Notes: a model not told the origin generated them from the sequence alone. Positions 9,162 to 17,774 are shown, numbered from the stretch's first letter. The stretch: DNA of 21,663 nt from Clostridia bacterium (GCA_022791475.1 JAAVZD010000007.1:1-21663); one strand, 5' to 3'. A program made the numbers and translations.

Positions 9162-9864
9162 TAGTATAATTGCAGAAGGAAAAACAACTAATGAAGCAAT
9201 AGAAAATGGATTAAAAATATTAAAAGTTTCTAAAAATCAAGTAGATATAAAAGTATTAGAAAATGAAAATAAAAAAAGCTTTTTTAGTATATTAACACCT
9301 AGAATTGTAAAAGTAGAATTAACAATAAAAGAAAATACTAAAAAACAAGAGAAAGTAAATAAAGAAGAAAATACTACTCGATTAGTAAAAGAATATAATT
9401 CTAATAAAGAAGAATTAGAAGAAGCTAGAAAAGATGTAGAAGAATTTTTAAAATTATTTATAAATAAATTAGGAAGCAAATTAGAATATACTGTTAAATT
9501 AGAAGAAAATGAAATATTAGTAAATATTAATGGAGAAGATTGTGGAAGTTTAATAGGATATAGGGGAGAAACACTAAATGCTATGCAAACAATAATATCT
9601 TCTATTGCAAATAAAAAAGTAAGAGAAAGAATAAAAGTTATATTAGATATTCAAAATTATAGAGAAAAAAGAGAAAAGAACTTAATAGAACTTGCAGAAA
9701 AAGTATCAAAAACAGTATTAAGAAATGGAAAAAATATTACATTAGAGCCAATGAGCCCATATGAAAGAAAAATAATACATAGTGCATTACAAGATAACAT
9801 GAGAATAGAAACATACAGCATAGGAGAAGGCGATAATAGAAGAATTGTAATATCAAAAAAATAA
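9154..9864 (+). CDS. jag: RNA-binding protein Jag/KhpB (EloR)
   Basis: Jag (KhpB, EloR) is a cytoplasmic RNA-binding protein linked to cell elongation and division. The 236-aa sequence has an N-terminal Jag domain (SIIAEGKTTNEAIENGLKIL), a Lys/Glu-rich linker, a KH domain (CGSLIGYRGETLNAMQTIIS, about residues 130-149) and a C-terminal R3H domain (SPYERKIIHSAL, then RRIVISKK). AGGAGG lies before the ATG. It starts inside the last codons of yidC and closes the operon before a long terminator. Confidence 0.94.
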   Translation: MSNSIIAEGKTTNEAIENGLKILKVSKNQVDIKVLENENKKSFFSILTPRIVKVELTIKENTKKQEKVNKEENTTRLVKEYNSNKEELEEARKDVEEFLKLFINKLGSKLEYTVKLEENEILVNINGEDCGSLIGYRGETLNAMQTIISSIANKKVRERIKVILDIQNYREKREKNLIELAEKVSKTVLRNGKNITLEPMSPYERKIIHSALQDNMRIETYSIGEGDNRRIVISKK

Positions 9865-9883
9865 TTAAATAAGAAAATCGGAA

Positions 9884-9954
9884 GTCAAAGTGAAGATTTT
9901 AGTAAAAAAGGGCATTAAAAAATGCCTTAATACTAATTTTTGCTTTGATTTTTT
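9884..9954 (+). terminator. Terminator of the rpmH-jag operon
   Basis: An inner AAGGGCATT/AATGCCTT hairpin (9908-9928) is nested in a longer imperfect stem, TCAAAG...TTTTAGTA against TACTAATTTT...CTTTGA, ending in six T's (9949-9954). Confidence 0.8.
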
Positions 9955-9976
9955 ATTTTAGAAAAATGATATTTTA

Positions 9977-10123
9977 TGTAGGGGTCACAGCATTAGGTGA
10001 ACAGCTCTTCGAAGAAATTATTTAAGAATTTAAATATTAAATATAAAAAATATAATAAGTTTAAAAAAATACAATAAAATGTGAAATGATGCCATTGGGT
10101 CGCCGAAGGTTGCGACCCCTACA
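9977..10123. repeat. Short element with TGTAGGGGTC terminal inverted repeats (copy 1)
   Basis: TGTAGGGGTC at 9977-9986 is matched by GACCCCTACA at 10114-10123, bounding 147 bp. The interior has CTCTTCGAAGAAATTA near the left end and a GGGTCGC/GCGACCC hairpin at the right end. The same ends and motifs recur at 14912-15015, and part recurs at 14111-14146. It resembles a miniature mobile element or a dispersed palindromic repeat and contains no coding capacity. Confidence 0.75.
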
Positions 10124-10168
10124 ATATAAAAAGAATAGAATAAACTTTAATAAAGGTAAACATAAATA

Positions 10169-10197
10169 TTGAAAAATAATAATAAATATATTATAAT
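10169..10197 (+). promoter_or_regulatory. Predicted mnmE promoter
   Basis: TTGAAA (10169-10174), a 17-base spacer and TATAAT (10192-10197), about 38 bases before the mnmE start. It lies after the repeat element and the jag terminator. Confidence 0.65.
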
Positions 10198-10234
10198 AGA
10201 AAAGAAAAAATAAATAAAAAAATAGGAGAAAAAA

Positions 10235-11617
10235 ATGGAAACAATAGCAGCAATATCTACTGCAACAGGAAATGGCGGAATTGGAATAATTAGAATGAGT
10301 GGTAAAAATTGTTTTGAAATATTAGAAAAGATATTTAGAACAAGTAAAAATAATAAATTAAATATAGAAAAAATAAAAGGTTATACCATTCAATATGGAT
10401 ATATTATAAATAATGAAACAAATGAAATAATAGATGAAGTATTAGTATCATTTTTTAAAAATCCAAAAAGTTATACTAGAGAAAATATGTGTGAAATAAA
10501 TTCACATGGTGGAATGGTAGTAGAAAAAAGAATATTAGAACAATGTTTAAAAAATGGGGCAATTCTTGCAGAGCCTGGAGAATTTACAAAAAGAGCATTT
10601 TTAAATGGAAGGATAGACTTATCACAAGCAGAATCTATAATAGATATTATAAATAGTAAAACAGAAAAAGAAGCAAAAGCATCAATAAATCAATTGCAAG
10701 GTTACTTATCAGAAAATATAAGTTCTATAAGGCATGAATTATTAGATATTATGGCAGACATAGAAGCTTCAATAGATTACCCAGAATATGATATTGAAGA
10801 AGTAACAAATAAAAAAGCAATGACATTATTAGAAAATGTAAAAAATGAATTAGAACAATTAAGAGAAAGTTTTAATACAGGAAAGATATTAAAAGACGGA
10901 ATAAAAACAGCAATTATAGGAAGGCCAAATGCAGGAAAATCATCTTTATTAAATACAATACTAAAAGAGGAAAGAGCAATAGTAAGTGATATTGAAGGTA
11001 CAACAAGAGATACAATAGAAGAATTTGTTACAATAAAAGGAATTCCTTTAAAGTTAGTAGATACAGCAGGAATAAGAAATACACAGGATAAAATAGAAGG
11101 AATAGGGGTAGAAAAAGCATTAAAAGTAGCAGATGATGCTGATTTAATATTAGCAATTTTTGATAATACAAAAGAATTAAATGAGGAAGATATTAAAATA
11201 TTAGATTTAATAAAAAATAAGAATTCAATAATTTTATTAAATAAAATAGATTTAGAAAATAGCAAATTAGAAAAAGAAGTAAGAATTTCTAATTTAGGTA
11301 AAGATATAGTAAAAATATCTGCTAAAAATAGAGATGGAATAGAAGAGTTATATAAAGAAATTGAAAAAATGTTTAATATTAAAGAAATTGATATAGATAA
11401 TGGAAGACTTATAACAAATATAAGACATAAAAATCAAATTGAGTGTGGAATAAAGAGTATTATAGAAGCAATTAATGCTATTAATTTAAATTTACCAATT
11501 GATATTGTTTCTGTATATATTAAACAATCTTTAGAGGACTTGGGAAAAATTACAGGGGAAAATGTAACTGAAGATATAATAAGTGAAATCTTTTCTAAGT
11601 TTTGTTTAGGAAAGTAG
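10235..11617 (+). CDS. mnmE: tRNA modification GTPase MnmE
   Basis: MnmE works with MnmG to add the carboxymethylaminomethyl group to U34 of certain tRNAs, using tetrahydrofolate and GTP. The 460-aa protein has the N-terminal folate-binding domain (ENMCEINSHGG), then a G domain: GRPNAGKSS (G1, from about residue 229), EGTTRDTIEE (G2), LVDTAGIR (G3) and LLNKIDLE (G4). It ends in FCLGK, whose cysteine matches the family's C(I/L)GK ending. A ribosome site (AGGAG) lies eight bases before the ATG. Length and domain order are normal. Confidence 0.97.
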   Translation: METIAAISTATGNGGIGIIRMSGKNCFEILEKIFRTSKNNKLNIEKIKGYTIQYGYIINNETNEIIDEVLVSFFKNPKSYTRENMCEINSHGGMVVEKRILEQCLKNGAILAEPGEFTKRAFLNGRIDLSQAESIIDIINSKTEKEAKASINQLQGYLSENISSIRHELLDIMADIEASIDYPEYDIEEVTNKKAMTLLENVKNELEQLRESFNTGKILKDGIKTAIIGRPNAGKSSLLNTILKEERAIVSDIEGTTRDTIEEFVTIKGIPLKLVDTAGIRNTQDKIEGIGVEKALKVADDADLILAIFDNTKELNEEDIKILDLIKNKNSIILLNKIDLENSKLEKEVRISNLGKDIVKISAKNRDGIEELYKEIEKMFNIKEIDIDNGRLITNIRHKNQIECGIKSIIEAINAINLNLPIDIVSVYIKQSLEDLGKITGENVTEDIISEIFSKFCLGK

Positions 11618-11989
11618 ATAAAAGTTAAAGCATGAAAATAAAAAATAAGACATTTTTATAATACAAACAATTAGTTTTATATTTATAAAACAAAAAAGGT
11701 TTAATTTTGATTTTGATAGTAATTTTAAAAATATTATATATTAAAAATCGATAAAAAAGTATCTGCTTAATCAGTAAAGAATACCTTTGAGAATTAAATT
11801 AAATATGTTTCGTGTTACTCTATATTTTATAGTTACTGTTATTATATATACTTATGAAATTATAAAAATTATTAGCACGTAAATTATAAAAATGCATTCG
11901 ACAAAATATTACATATATTAAACAAATATTTAAATGAATATAATTATAAAATAAAAATTGTCAAAAAGGTTAAGCAAACATTTGATATT

Positions 11990-12025
11990 TGTTTCACAAA
12001 AAACTTAAAAATACTGTGTGAAACA
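11990..12025. promoter_or_regulatory. Split parS-like site (two half-sites 20 bp apart)
   Basis: TGTTTCAC (11990-11997) and GTGAAACA (12018-12025) are the exact halves of the classic 16-bp parS palindrome, TGTTTCACGTGAAACA, but are separated by 20 AT-rich bases. They can also form a hairpin. No contiguous parS is seen in the window. Binding by ParB (15931-16809) is inference. Confidence 0.35.
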
Positions 12026-12088
12026 TTAAATAAAGTATGAATAAAAATAGAATATTAAAAAAGGTAATAAAAATAATAATTCTCAAAA

Positions 12089-12145
12089 GGGACAGATTTC
12101 CCAAAAGGGACAGATGTCTCATTGGGAAACGTCCCCAATGGGACA
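12089..12145. repeat. GGGACA palindromic repeat upstream of mnmG
   Basis: Two GGGACAGAT units are followed by TGTCTCATTGGG and CCCAATGGGACA, which pair over 12 bp with one G-T pair. It abuts the mnmG ribosome site. A related hairpin follows mnmG at 14041-14067. This type of GGGAC repeat is, as I recall, common in clostridial intergenic DNA. Confidence 0.6.
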
Positions 12146-12160
12146 TGAAAGGAGAAGAAT

Positions 12161-14035
12161 ATGAAGTATAATGCGGGAAAATATGATATAGCAGTTATTG
12201 GAGCTGGACATGCAGGGTGTGAAGCAGCTTTAGCTTCAGCTCGAATGGGAATGAAAACATTACTGTTTTCTATATCACTAGAAGCAGTTGCAAATATGCC
12301 TTGTAATCCACATATAGGTGGTAGCTCTAAGGGACATTTAGTAAGAGAAATAGATTGCCTTGGTGGAGAGATGGGAAAAAATATAGATAAAACATATACA
12401 CAGCTTAGAATGTTAAATACATCAAAAGGCCCAGCTGTTTATTCTTTAAGAGCTCAAGCTGATAGAAAGCAATATCAATCGGAAATGAAACATACTTTAG
12501 AAAAACAAGAAAATTTATTTTTAAAACAAGCTGAAATTGTAGATTTTACAGTTGAAAATGGAAAAATTAAAAGTTTAGAAACTAATATTGGTGCAATATA
12601 TGAAGTAGATAGTATAATAGTTGCAACAGGTACATATTTAAAAGGAAAAATATTTATAGGAGAAACTTCTTTTGAGAGTGGACCAGATGGAGTATTTCCA
12701 GCAAATAAACTATCAGAAGCATTAAAAAGGGAAGGAGTAGAACTTATTAGATTTAAAACAGGTACTCCTGCTAGAATTAATAAAAATAGTATAGATTTTT
12801 CTAAAATGGAAATACAAGAAGGAGATAAAAATCCTGAAGCATTTTCTTTTGATGATGAAATTGACCCTAATATAGAACAACTACCTTGTTATTTAACATA
12901 TACAAATGAAAAAACACATGATATAATTAGAAAAAATTTACATAGGTCACCTTTATATGGTGGTGAAATAACAGGAACAGGCCCTAGATATTGCCCATCT
13001 ATTGAAGATAAGGTTGTTAGATTTGCAGATAAAGAAAGACATCAAATTTTTGTTGAGCCAATAGGAAGAAATACTAATGAAATGTATATTCAAGGTATGA
13101 GTTCATCACTTCCAGAAGATGTACAAATAGCAATGTATAGAACTATACCAGGTTTAGAAAATGCAGAATTTACAAGGCCCGCATATGCTATAGAATATGA
13201 TTGTATTAATCCTTCAGATTTAAAACTTTCATTAGAATATAAGAAAATAGATGGACTATTTTTTGCGGGTCAAACAAATGGAACTTCAGGTTATGAAGAA
13301 GCAGCATGTCAAGGTTTAATTGCTGGAATAAATGCAAGTTTAAAGTTAAAAGGAAAAGAACCTCTAATTTTAGATAGGTCTCAAGCATATATAGGCGTTT
13401 TAATCGATGATATAGTAACAAAAGGAACTAATGAGCCATATAGAATGATGACATCAAGAGCAGAATATAGGCTTCTATTAAGACAAGATAATGCAGATAT
13501 AAGACTTTTAGAAATAGGACATAGTGTAGGACTTGTAAGTGATGAAAGATATGAGAAATTTATAGATAAAAGGAATAAAATTGAAGAAGAAATAAAAAGA
13601 GTAAGGAATAAAACAATTAAACCTACTAAAGAAGTAAATCAATTTTTAGTAGAAAATAATTCTTCTAAAATAAGTACAGGAGTTAAACTTGCAGATTTAG
13701 TAAAAAGAAGTGAATTAACATATGAAATATTAAGTAAAATAGATGAAGATAGACCTATATTAGAAGAACAAGTACAAAAAGAAGTAGGAATAGAACTTAA
13801 ATATGAAGGATATATAAAACTTCAAGCAGAGCAAGTAGAAAAATTTAAAAAATTAGAAGAAAAAAAATTGCCACAAAATATTAATTATGAAGATATAAAA
13901 GGGTTAAGATTAGAAGCAAGACAAAAATTAAATAAAATAAGGCCAAACAGTGTAGGTCAAGCATCAAGAATATCAGGAGTTTCGCCCGCTGACATATCAG
14001 TATTATTAATATATTTAGAGACATTAAAAAAATAA
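12161..14035 (+). CDS. mnmG: tRNA uridine 5-carboxymethylaminomethyl modification enzyme MnmG
   Basis: MnmG is the FAD-dependent partner of MnmE in wobble uridine modification. The 624-aa sequence begins with the FAD-binding Rossmann motif [21 protein letters not shown] (split by its GAGHAGCE core), then [25 protein letters not shown] with conserved cysteines. It continues with [47 protein letters not shown] residues and [17 protein letters not shown]. The C-terminal helical region ends [22 protein letters not shown] lies seven bases before the ATG. Length is normal. Palindromic repeats bracket the gene on both sides. Confidence 0.97.
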   Translation: MKYNAGKYDIAVIGAGHAGCEAALASARMGMKTLLFSISLEAVANMPCNPHIGGSSKGHLVREIDCLGGEMGKNIDKTYTQLRMLNTSKGPAVYSLRAQADRKQYQSEMKHTLEKQENLFLKQAEIVDFTVENGKIKSLETNIGAIYEVDSIIVATGTYLKGKIFIGETSFESGPDGVFPANKLSEALKREGVELIRFKTGTPARINKNSIDFSKMEIQEGDKNPEAFSFDDEIDPNIEQLPCYLTYTNEKTHDIIRKNLHRSPLYGGEITGTGPRYCPSIEDKVVRFADKERHQIFVEPIGRNTNEMYIQGMSSSLPEDVQIAMYRTIPGLENAEFTRPAYAIEYDCINPSDLKLSLEYKKIDGLFFAGQTNGTSGYEEAACQGLIAGINASLKLKGKEPLILDRSQAYIGVLIDDIVTKGTNEPYRMMTSRAEYRLLLRQDNADIRLLEIGHSVGLVSDERYEKFIDKRNKIEEEIKRVRNKTIKPTKEVNQFLVENNSSKISTGVKLADLVKRSELTYEILSKIDEDRPILEEQVQKEVGIELKYEGYIKLQAEQVEKFKKLEEKKLPQNINYEDIKGLRLEARQKLNKIRPNSVGQASRISGVSPADISVLLIYLETLKK

Positions 14036-14040
14036 AATTT

Positions 14041-14067
14041 CCCAATTAGGGACAGTCCCTAATTGGG
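14041..14067. repeat. Palindrome directly after mnmG
   Basis: CCCAATTAGGGA and TCCCTAATTGGG form a perfect 12-bp stem with a 3-base loop, six bases past the mnmG stop. There is no T-run, so it is not a classic terminator. It shares the GGGAC/CCCAAT theme with the repeat at 12089-12145. Confidence 0.65.
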
Positions 14068-14110
14068 AAAAAGGAACAATTTGGGACAATGTTATAAAAT
14101 TTATATTGAT

Positions 14111-14150
14111 GTAGGGGCGATTGCTAATCGCCCAATCTTCGAAGGAATTA
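14111..14150. repeat. Partial GTAGGGG element (copy 2)
   Basis: GTAGGGG, a perfect 8-bp hairpin GGGCGATT/AATCGCCC (14115-14133), then ATCTTCGAAGGAATTACCC. The GTAGGGG start and TTCGAAG-AATTA segment match the elements at 9977 and 14912, but the right-hand terminal repeat is missing. Confidence 0.6.
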
Positions 14151-14179
14151 CCCTAAAAATATAAAATAAGGAGAAAAAA

Positions 14180-14896
14180 ATGCAATTACAAGAATTTTCA
14201 AAAGAATTAAAAGAAAAAGCAAAATTAATTAATATAGAATTAGAAGAAAATCAAATAAAAAAATTCTATAACTATATGAACTTATTATTAGAATGGAATG
14301 AAAAAATTAATTTAACAGCTATTACAGAGCCAAATGAAATAATATTAAAGCATTTTATTGATTCAACGACAATACTTAAATATATAGAAAATAATATGAA
14401 GGTAGTAGATGTAGGCACAGGAGCAGGTTTTCCAGGAATACCTTTAAATATAGTTAATACTAATGTAAATTATACATTAGTTGATTCATTAAATAAAAGA
14501 ATAAATTTTTTAAATGAAGTAATAGAAAAAGTAGATTTAAAAAATATAAATACAGTTCATAGTAGAATAGAAGATTTTGCTAAAAATAACAAAGAAACAT
14601 TTGATATAGCTACTTCAAGAGCAGTAGCTAGCTTAAATATTTTATTAGAATATTTACTTCCATTAGTAAAAATAGGTGGAATATGTATTTGTATGAAAGG
14701 TTCAAATGCAAAAGAAGAAATAGAAAGTGCAAGTAAAGCTTTAGAAATATTAGGTGGTAAAATAGAGAAAGTAGAAGAAATTACTCTTCCAGAAAGTGAT
14801 ATTGTAAGAAATATTATAATAATAAGAAAAATAAAAAGTACGCCTAATAAATATCCTAGAAAGGCTGGTATGGCAACGAAAGAGCCAATAATATAA
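14180..14896 (+). CDS. rsmG: 16S rRNA (guanine-N7)-methyltransferase RsmG
   Basis: RsmG methylates a guanine near the decoding site of 16S rRNA using S-adenosylmethionine. The 238-aa sequence has the N-terminal EWNEKINLTAI segment, the SAM-binding motif VVDVGTGAGFPGIPLNI (about residues 75-91), the SRAVASLNILLEYLLPL segment, and the C-terminal PNKYPRKAGMATKEPI motif. GGAG lies eight bases before the ATG. It follows mnmG, as in other low-GC Gram-positives. Confidence 0.96.
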   Translation: MQLQEFSKELKEKAKLINIELEENQIKKFYNYMNLLLEWNEKINLTAITEPNEIILKHFIDSTTILKYIENNMKVVDVGTGAGFPGIPLNIVNTNVNYTLVDSLNKRINFLNEVIEKVDLKNINTVHSRIEDFAKNNKETFDIATSRAVASLNILLEYLLPLVKIGGICICMKGSNAKEEIESASKALEILGGKIEKVEEITLPESDIVRNIIIIRKIKSTPNKYPRKAGMATKEPII

Positions 14897-14911
14897 AAAT
14901 ATAATTATAAT

Positions 14912-15015
14912 TGTAGGGGTCACTGCTTTCAAAGATCCGTTCTTCGAAGAAATTACTATTAATTTAATAAAATATGAAAAATGTTATCGGGTCGCCGAAG
15001 GCGGCGACCCCTACA
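14912..15015. repeat. Short element with TGTAGGGGTC terminal inverted repeats (copy 3)
   Basis: TGTAGGGGTC at 14912-14921 and GACCCCTACA at 15006-15015 bound 104 bp. The interior has GTTCTTCGAAGAAATTACT and a perfect GGGTCGCC/GGCGACCC hairpin with a six-base loop. It shares both ends with the 147-bp copy at 9977 but is shorter. Confidence 0.75.
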
Positions 15016-15035
15016 GGCAATAATATTTAAAACAA

Positions 15036-15078
15036 CAAAAAAAGTCAGTAAATGTTATAAAATTTATTGACTTTTTTT
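15036..15078 (+). terminator. rsmG terminator overlapping the parA promoter
   Basis: AAAAAGTCAGTAAA pairs with TTTATTGACTTTTT around a 10-base loop, with one mismatch, followed by T's. Being A/T-flanked it could act in either direction. The right arm contains the -35 element of the parA promoter. Confidence 0.6.
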
Positions 15079-15095
15079 GAATATTTTTATATGAT
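15067..15095 (+). promoter_or_regulatory. Predicted parAB promoter
   Basis: TTGACT (15067-15072), a 17-base spacer and TATGAT (15090-15095), about 38 bases before the parA start. Its -35 box is inside the 3' arm of the preceding hairpin. Confidence 0.55.
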
Positions 15096-15133
15096 TAATA
15101 TGTAAAAAAAAGAGAAAAATGGAGGTAATTTTT

Positions 15134-15901
15134 GTGGGAAAAGTAGTATCAATTGCAAATCAAAAAGGTGGAGTAGGAAAGACTACAACAGCAGTTAATT
15201 TAAGCACAATTCTTGCTAAAAAAGGAAATAAAGTGTTAATGATAGATGCTGACCCACAAGGTAATGCAACAAGTGGACTTGGAATAAATAAAGATGTTAA
15301 TTTTTCAGTTTATGACGTTATAGTAAATGATGTAGAAATAGAAAATACAGTTCAACAAACAATAGTAAAAAATTTGGATGTATGCCCATCTAATATAAAC
15401 TTAGCTGGTGCAGAAGTTGAACTTGTTTCTATGATATCAAGGGAACATAGATTAAAAGAGAAAATAGATAGTCAAAAAGACAAATACGATTATATAATAA
15501 TAGATTGTCCACCATCTTTAGGATTAATAACATTAAATGCATTTACTGCATCAGATAGCGTATTAATCCCTGTACAATGTGAATATTACGCATTAGAAGG
15601 TTTGGGACAACTTATAAATACTATTAATTTAGTAAAAAAACACTTAAATAAAGAATTAATAGTAGAAGGAGCTTTACTTACAATGTTTGACATTAGGACA
15701 AATTTATCTAATCAAGTTGTAAAAGAAGTAAATAAATATTTTGAAAATAAAGTATATAAAACAGTAATACCAAGAAATGTTAAGTTAAGTGAAGCACCAA
15801 GTTATGGAATGCCAATATCTGTTTATGATCCAAAATCTAAAGGTGCTAAATCATATGAAAAATTTGTAAGAGAATTTTTAAAGAAAAATAGTGAAAAATA
15901 G
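15134..15901 (+). CDS. parA: Chromosome partitioning ATPase ParA (Soj)
   Basis: ParA/Soj is a deviant Walker ATPase that binds DNA as an ATP dimer, acts with ParB in origin segregation and, in Bacillus, also regulates DnaA. The 255-aa protein shows the Walker A motif KGGVGKTTT (residues 11-19), DADPQGNATSGLG, and IIIDCPPSLGLITLNA (Walker B region). The C-terminus has TVIPRNVKLSEAPSYGMPI, as in Soj. I chose GTG 15134 because GGAGGT lies seven bases upstream; the ATG at 15119 overlaps that ribosome site. parB follows after 29 bases in an operon. Confidence 0.95.
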   Translation: MGKVVSIANQKGGVGKTTTAVNLSTILAKKGNKVLMIDADPQGNATSGLGINKDVNFSVYDVIVNDVEIENTVQQTIVKNLDVCPSNINLAGAEVELVSMISREHRLKEKIDSQKDKYDYIIIDCPPSLGLITLNAFTASDSVLIPVQCEYYALEGLGQLINTINLVKKHLNKELIVEGALLTMFDIRTNLSNQVVKEVNKYFENKVYKTVIPRNVKLSEAPSYGMPISVYDPKSKGAKSYEKFVREFLKKNSEK

Positions 15902-15930
15902 AAATAATAAATTAAGAAGGGAAGAAAAAT

Positions 15931-16809
15931 ATGGCTAAAAATACTGGTTTAGGGAAAGGTTTAGATGCATTATTTGCAGATACTAAAATAATAGATGAAG
16001 TTAAAGAAGAAAAAAAAGAGCAAAAGAAAGATGGAGAAGTTGTAGAAAATTTAAAAATAATAGACATAGAGCCAAATAAGAATCAACCAAGAAGAACATT
16101 TGATATGGAAGCAATAGAAGAACTTTCAGAATCTATAAAAGTATATGGAATAATTCAACCAATTATAGTAACAAAAAAAGATGGATTCTATGAGATAGTT
16201 GCAGGAGAAAGAAGATGGAGAGCCGCAAAAAAAGCAGGACTTACAGAAGTACCATGTATAGTAAGAGAAAATAATGAAAGAATAAATAAGGAAATAGCAT
16301 TAATAGAAAATATACAAAGAGAAGATTTAAACCCTATTGAAAAAGCAAGAGGTTTTAAACAATTAATAGATGAATATGGAATAACTCAACAAAAACTTGC
16401 AGATATAATGGGAATGAATAGATCAACAGTAACAAACTGTTTACGTATATTAAATTTAGACAAAAGAGTAATAGAATTAGCATTAGAGGGTAAACTAACA
16501 GAAGGGCATTGTAGATCACTTTTAGCATTTGAACCGGATGAACAATATGAAATAGCTTTAAAAGTAATAGAAACAGGTCAATCTGTAAGAGATATAGAGC
16601 AAAGTATAAAAAATAAGAAAAATGTAAAGAAAAACACAAAAGAAGACAGAAAAAAATATGAAGCAATATATAAAGATATCGAAAATAGATTTCAAGGTTT
16701 TTTTGGAACAAAAGTAAAATTAGATGCTGGAATAAGAAGTGGAAAAATAATTATAAAATATTCTACTAATGAAGATTTAGAAAGAATTTTAGAATTAATA
16801 AATAAGTAA
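15931..16809 (+). CDS. parB: Chromosome partitioning protein ParB (Spo0J)
   Basis: ParB binds parS sites and spreads as a CTP-dependent clamp. The 292-aa protein begins GLGKGLDALFAD, followed by a charged linker. The CTP-binding N-domain has EPNKNQPRRTFD, SIKVYGIIQPIIV, GERRWRAAKKAGL and ENIQREDLNPIEKARGF. The helix-turn-helix is TQQKLADIMGMNRSTVTNCLRIL, and the C-terminal dimerisation part ends SGKIIIKYSTNEDLERILELI. GGAAG precedes the ATG. No second ParB-like gene (noc) is seen after rsmG. Confidence 0.95.
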   Translation: MAKNTGLGKGLDALFADTKIIDEVKEEKKEQKKDGEVVENLKIIDIEPNKNQPRRTFDMEAIEELSESIKVYGIIQPIIVTKKDGFYEIVAGERRWRAAKKAGLTEVPCIVRENNERINKEIALIENIQREDLNPIEKARGFKQLIDEYGITQQKLADIMGMNRSTVTNCLRILNLDKRVIELALEGKLTEGHCRSLLAFEPDEQYEIALKVIETGQSVRDIEQSIKNKKNVKKNTKEDRKKYEAIYKDIENRFQGFFGTKVKLDAGIRSGKIIIKYSTNEDLERILELINK

Positions 16810-16858
16810 ATATATAATATAAGAAAGTTTTATTTAAAATGAATACATATAAGAATTT

Positions 16859-16905
16859 ACCAAATTACGTCCTTAATATAATAAAAAATATGCTCGTAAT
16901 TTGGT
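16859..16905. repeat. Inverted repeat after parB
   Basis: ACCAAATTACG (16859-16869) is exactly complementary to CGTAATTTGGT (16895-16905), with a 25-base AT-rich loop. No T-run follows. It may be a weak stop for parAB or an unrelated palindrome. The rest of 16810-17020 shows nothing recognisable. Confidence 0.5.
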
Positions 16906-17020
16906 ATACATTATATATATTTGTGACTAATTAATCTCTTATAATAATGTTAAATTACTTGAACACTGTGAATAGTAAATAAAAAAGGATATCAAATATA
17001 TAAAAATCCAAAAATTTCTA

Positions 17021-17050
17021 TTGACAACATTAGTCTAAATGTGTTAATAT
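17021..17050 (+). promoter_or_regulatory. Predicted tRNA-Ser promoter
   Basis: Consensus TTGACA (17021-17026) and TAATAT (17045-17050) with an 18-base spacer. A start near 17057 would give a short leader before the tRNA at 17084. Confidence 0.6.
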
Positions 17051-17083
17051 ATATACTGTTACTGACAAAAATCATTAACACTT

Positions 17084-17175
17084 GCAGAGGTGGTCGAGTT
17101 GGTTTATGGCACCAGTCTTGAAAATTGGCGTAGGTTAATAGCCTACCGTGGGTTCGAATCCCACCCTCTGCGCCA
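17084..17175 (+). tRNA. tRNA-Ser, anticodon UGA
   Basis: Acceptor arms GCAGAGG and CCTCTGC pair perfectly. The anticodon loop CTTGAAA gives UGA. There is a long variable arm of class II type (TAGG...CCTA) and a T-loop GGGTTCGAATCCC. The discriminator G is at 17172, with encoded CCA at 17173-17175. This tRNA reads UCA, the codon just before the extra C in dnaA. Confidence 0.95.
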
Positions 17176-17186
17176 ATAGAATAATA

Positions 17187-17213
17187 GGAAGTTAGAAAAA
17201 AATTCTGACTTCC
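17187..17213. repeat. Hairpin of the GAAGTTAGAA family between tRNAs
   Basis: GGAAGTTAGAA pairs with TTCTGACTTCC (one G-T) around five A's. It matches the repeat arms between dnaN and recF. It has no clear T-run, and the second tRNA follows with no convincing promoter of its own, so the two tRNAs are probably co-transcribed. Confidence 0.6.
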
Positions 17214-17272
17214 ATATTTTCTATAAATGCTTGTGATACTTGACATGTATATCTACTACATATTAAATATTC

Positions 17273-17363
17273 GGAGGCTTACCCAAGTGGTTGAAGGGGA
17301 CAGTTTGCTAAACTGTTAGGGTTCGCAAGGGCCGCGAGGGTTCAAATCCCTCAGCTTCCGCCA
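17273..17363 (+). tRNA. tRNA-Ser, anticodon GCU
   Basis: Acceptor GGAGGCT pairs with AGCTTCC (one G-U). The anticodon loop TTGCTAA gives GCU, for AGC/AGU codons. There is a long class II variable arm and the T-loop GGGTTCAAATCCC. The encoded CCA is at 17361-17363. Confidence 0.95.
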
Positions 17364-17405
17364 AAAAACACAATATTAGTATATTACTAAATATTGTGTT
17401 TTTTT
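17364..17405 (+). terminator. Terminator of the tRNA-Ser pair
   Basis: AACACAATATTAGTA pairs with TACTAAATATTGTGTT (one bulged base), followed by seven T's, directly after the CCA of the second tRNA. Confidence 0.85.
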
Positions 17406-17774
17406 ATTATTTTAATACATAAAATGCATATAAATACATTTAGTAAATGAAAAAATGATTCTATGTTTGGTTTCTATAAAGATATATTTATAGAAAAGAA
17501 TAAAATATAATAATTTTATACAATAAATAAAATATGAAAATTAACAAATAAATAAAACTAAACTATCCCTAATAAAATATAAAAAAAAGAACAAAATGTA
17601 ACAAAAAAATAACAAAAAAATAATAAAAAAGACAAATTTATAATATAGTTATATCCCTATGTTTTAAAGGAACTATAGAAAAATATGGAAGAAAAGACTA
17701 CTTTAAAAAATAAATAATTAAATATAAAATAATAATAAATATATAAATAAAAAATATGCAGTGAGGGGATAAAA
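17406..17774. other. AT-rich leader of the surface-protein gene
   Basis: No gene is supportable here. The stretch is extremely A-rich on the plus strand. It holds a perfect 10-bp palindrome, TTTCTATAAA-gatata-TTTATAGAAA (17471-17496), that might be an operator or a hairpin. A GAGGGGAT ribosome-like site lies just before the ATG at 17775. A ten-codon frame at 17684 has no strong support. No good sigma-A promoter stands out. Confidence 0.45.

Larger units (their letters stand above)
11618..12160. other. mnmE-mnmG intergenic region, 543 bp
   Basis: No gene is supportable here. It holds a weak CTG/CAG hairpin near 11760-11790, two opposed half-sites of a ParB-type sequence (11990-12025), and a GGGACA palindromic repeat (12089-12145). 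The mnmG ribosome site GGAG precedes the ATG at 12161. I see no strong sigma-A promoter. Confidence 0.5.

Noticed and set aside
16992..17246. Minus-strand 84-codon frame containing EGGIRTHGR-like residues
   Set aside because: It is the complement of the first tRNA-Ser; such peptides are a common annotation artefact over tRNA genes.
17240..17268. TTGACA...TTAAAT as a promoter for the second tRNA-Ser
   Set aside because: The -10 box would end only four bases before the tRNA, placing the start inside it. Co-transcription with the first tRNA is more likely.
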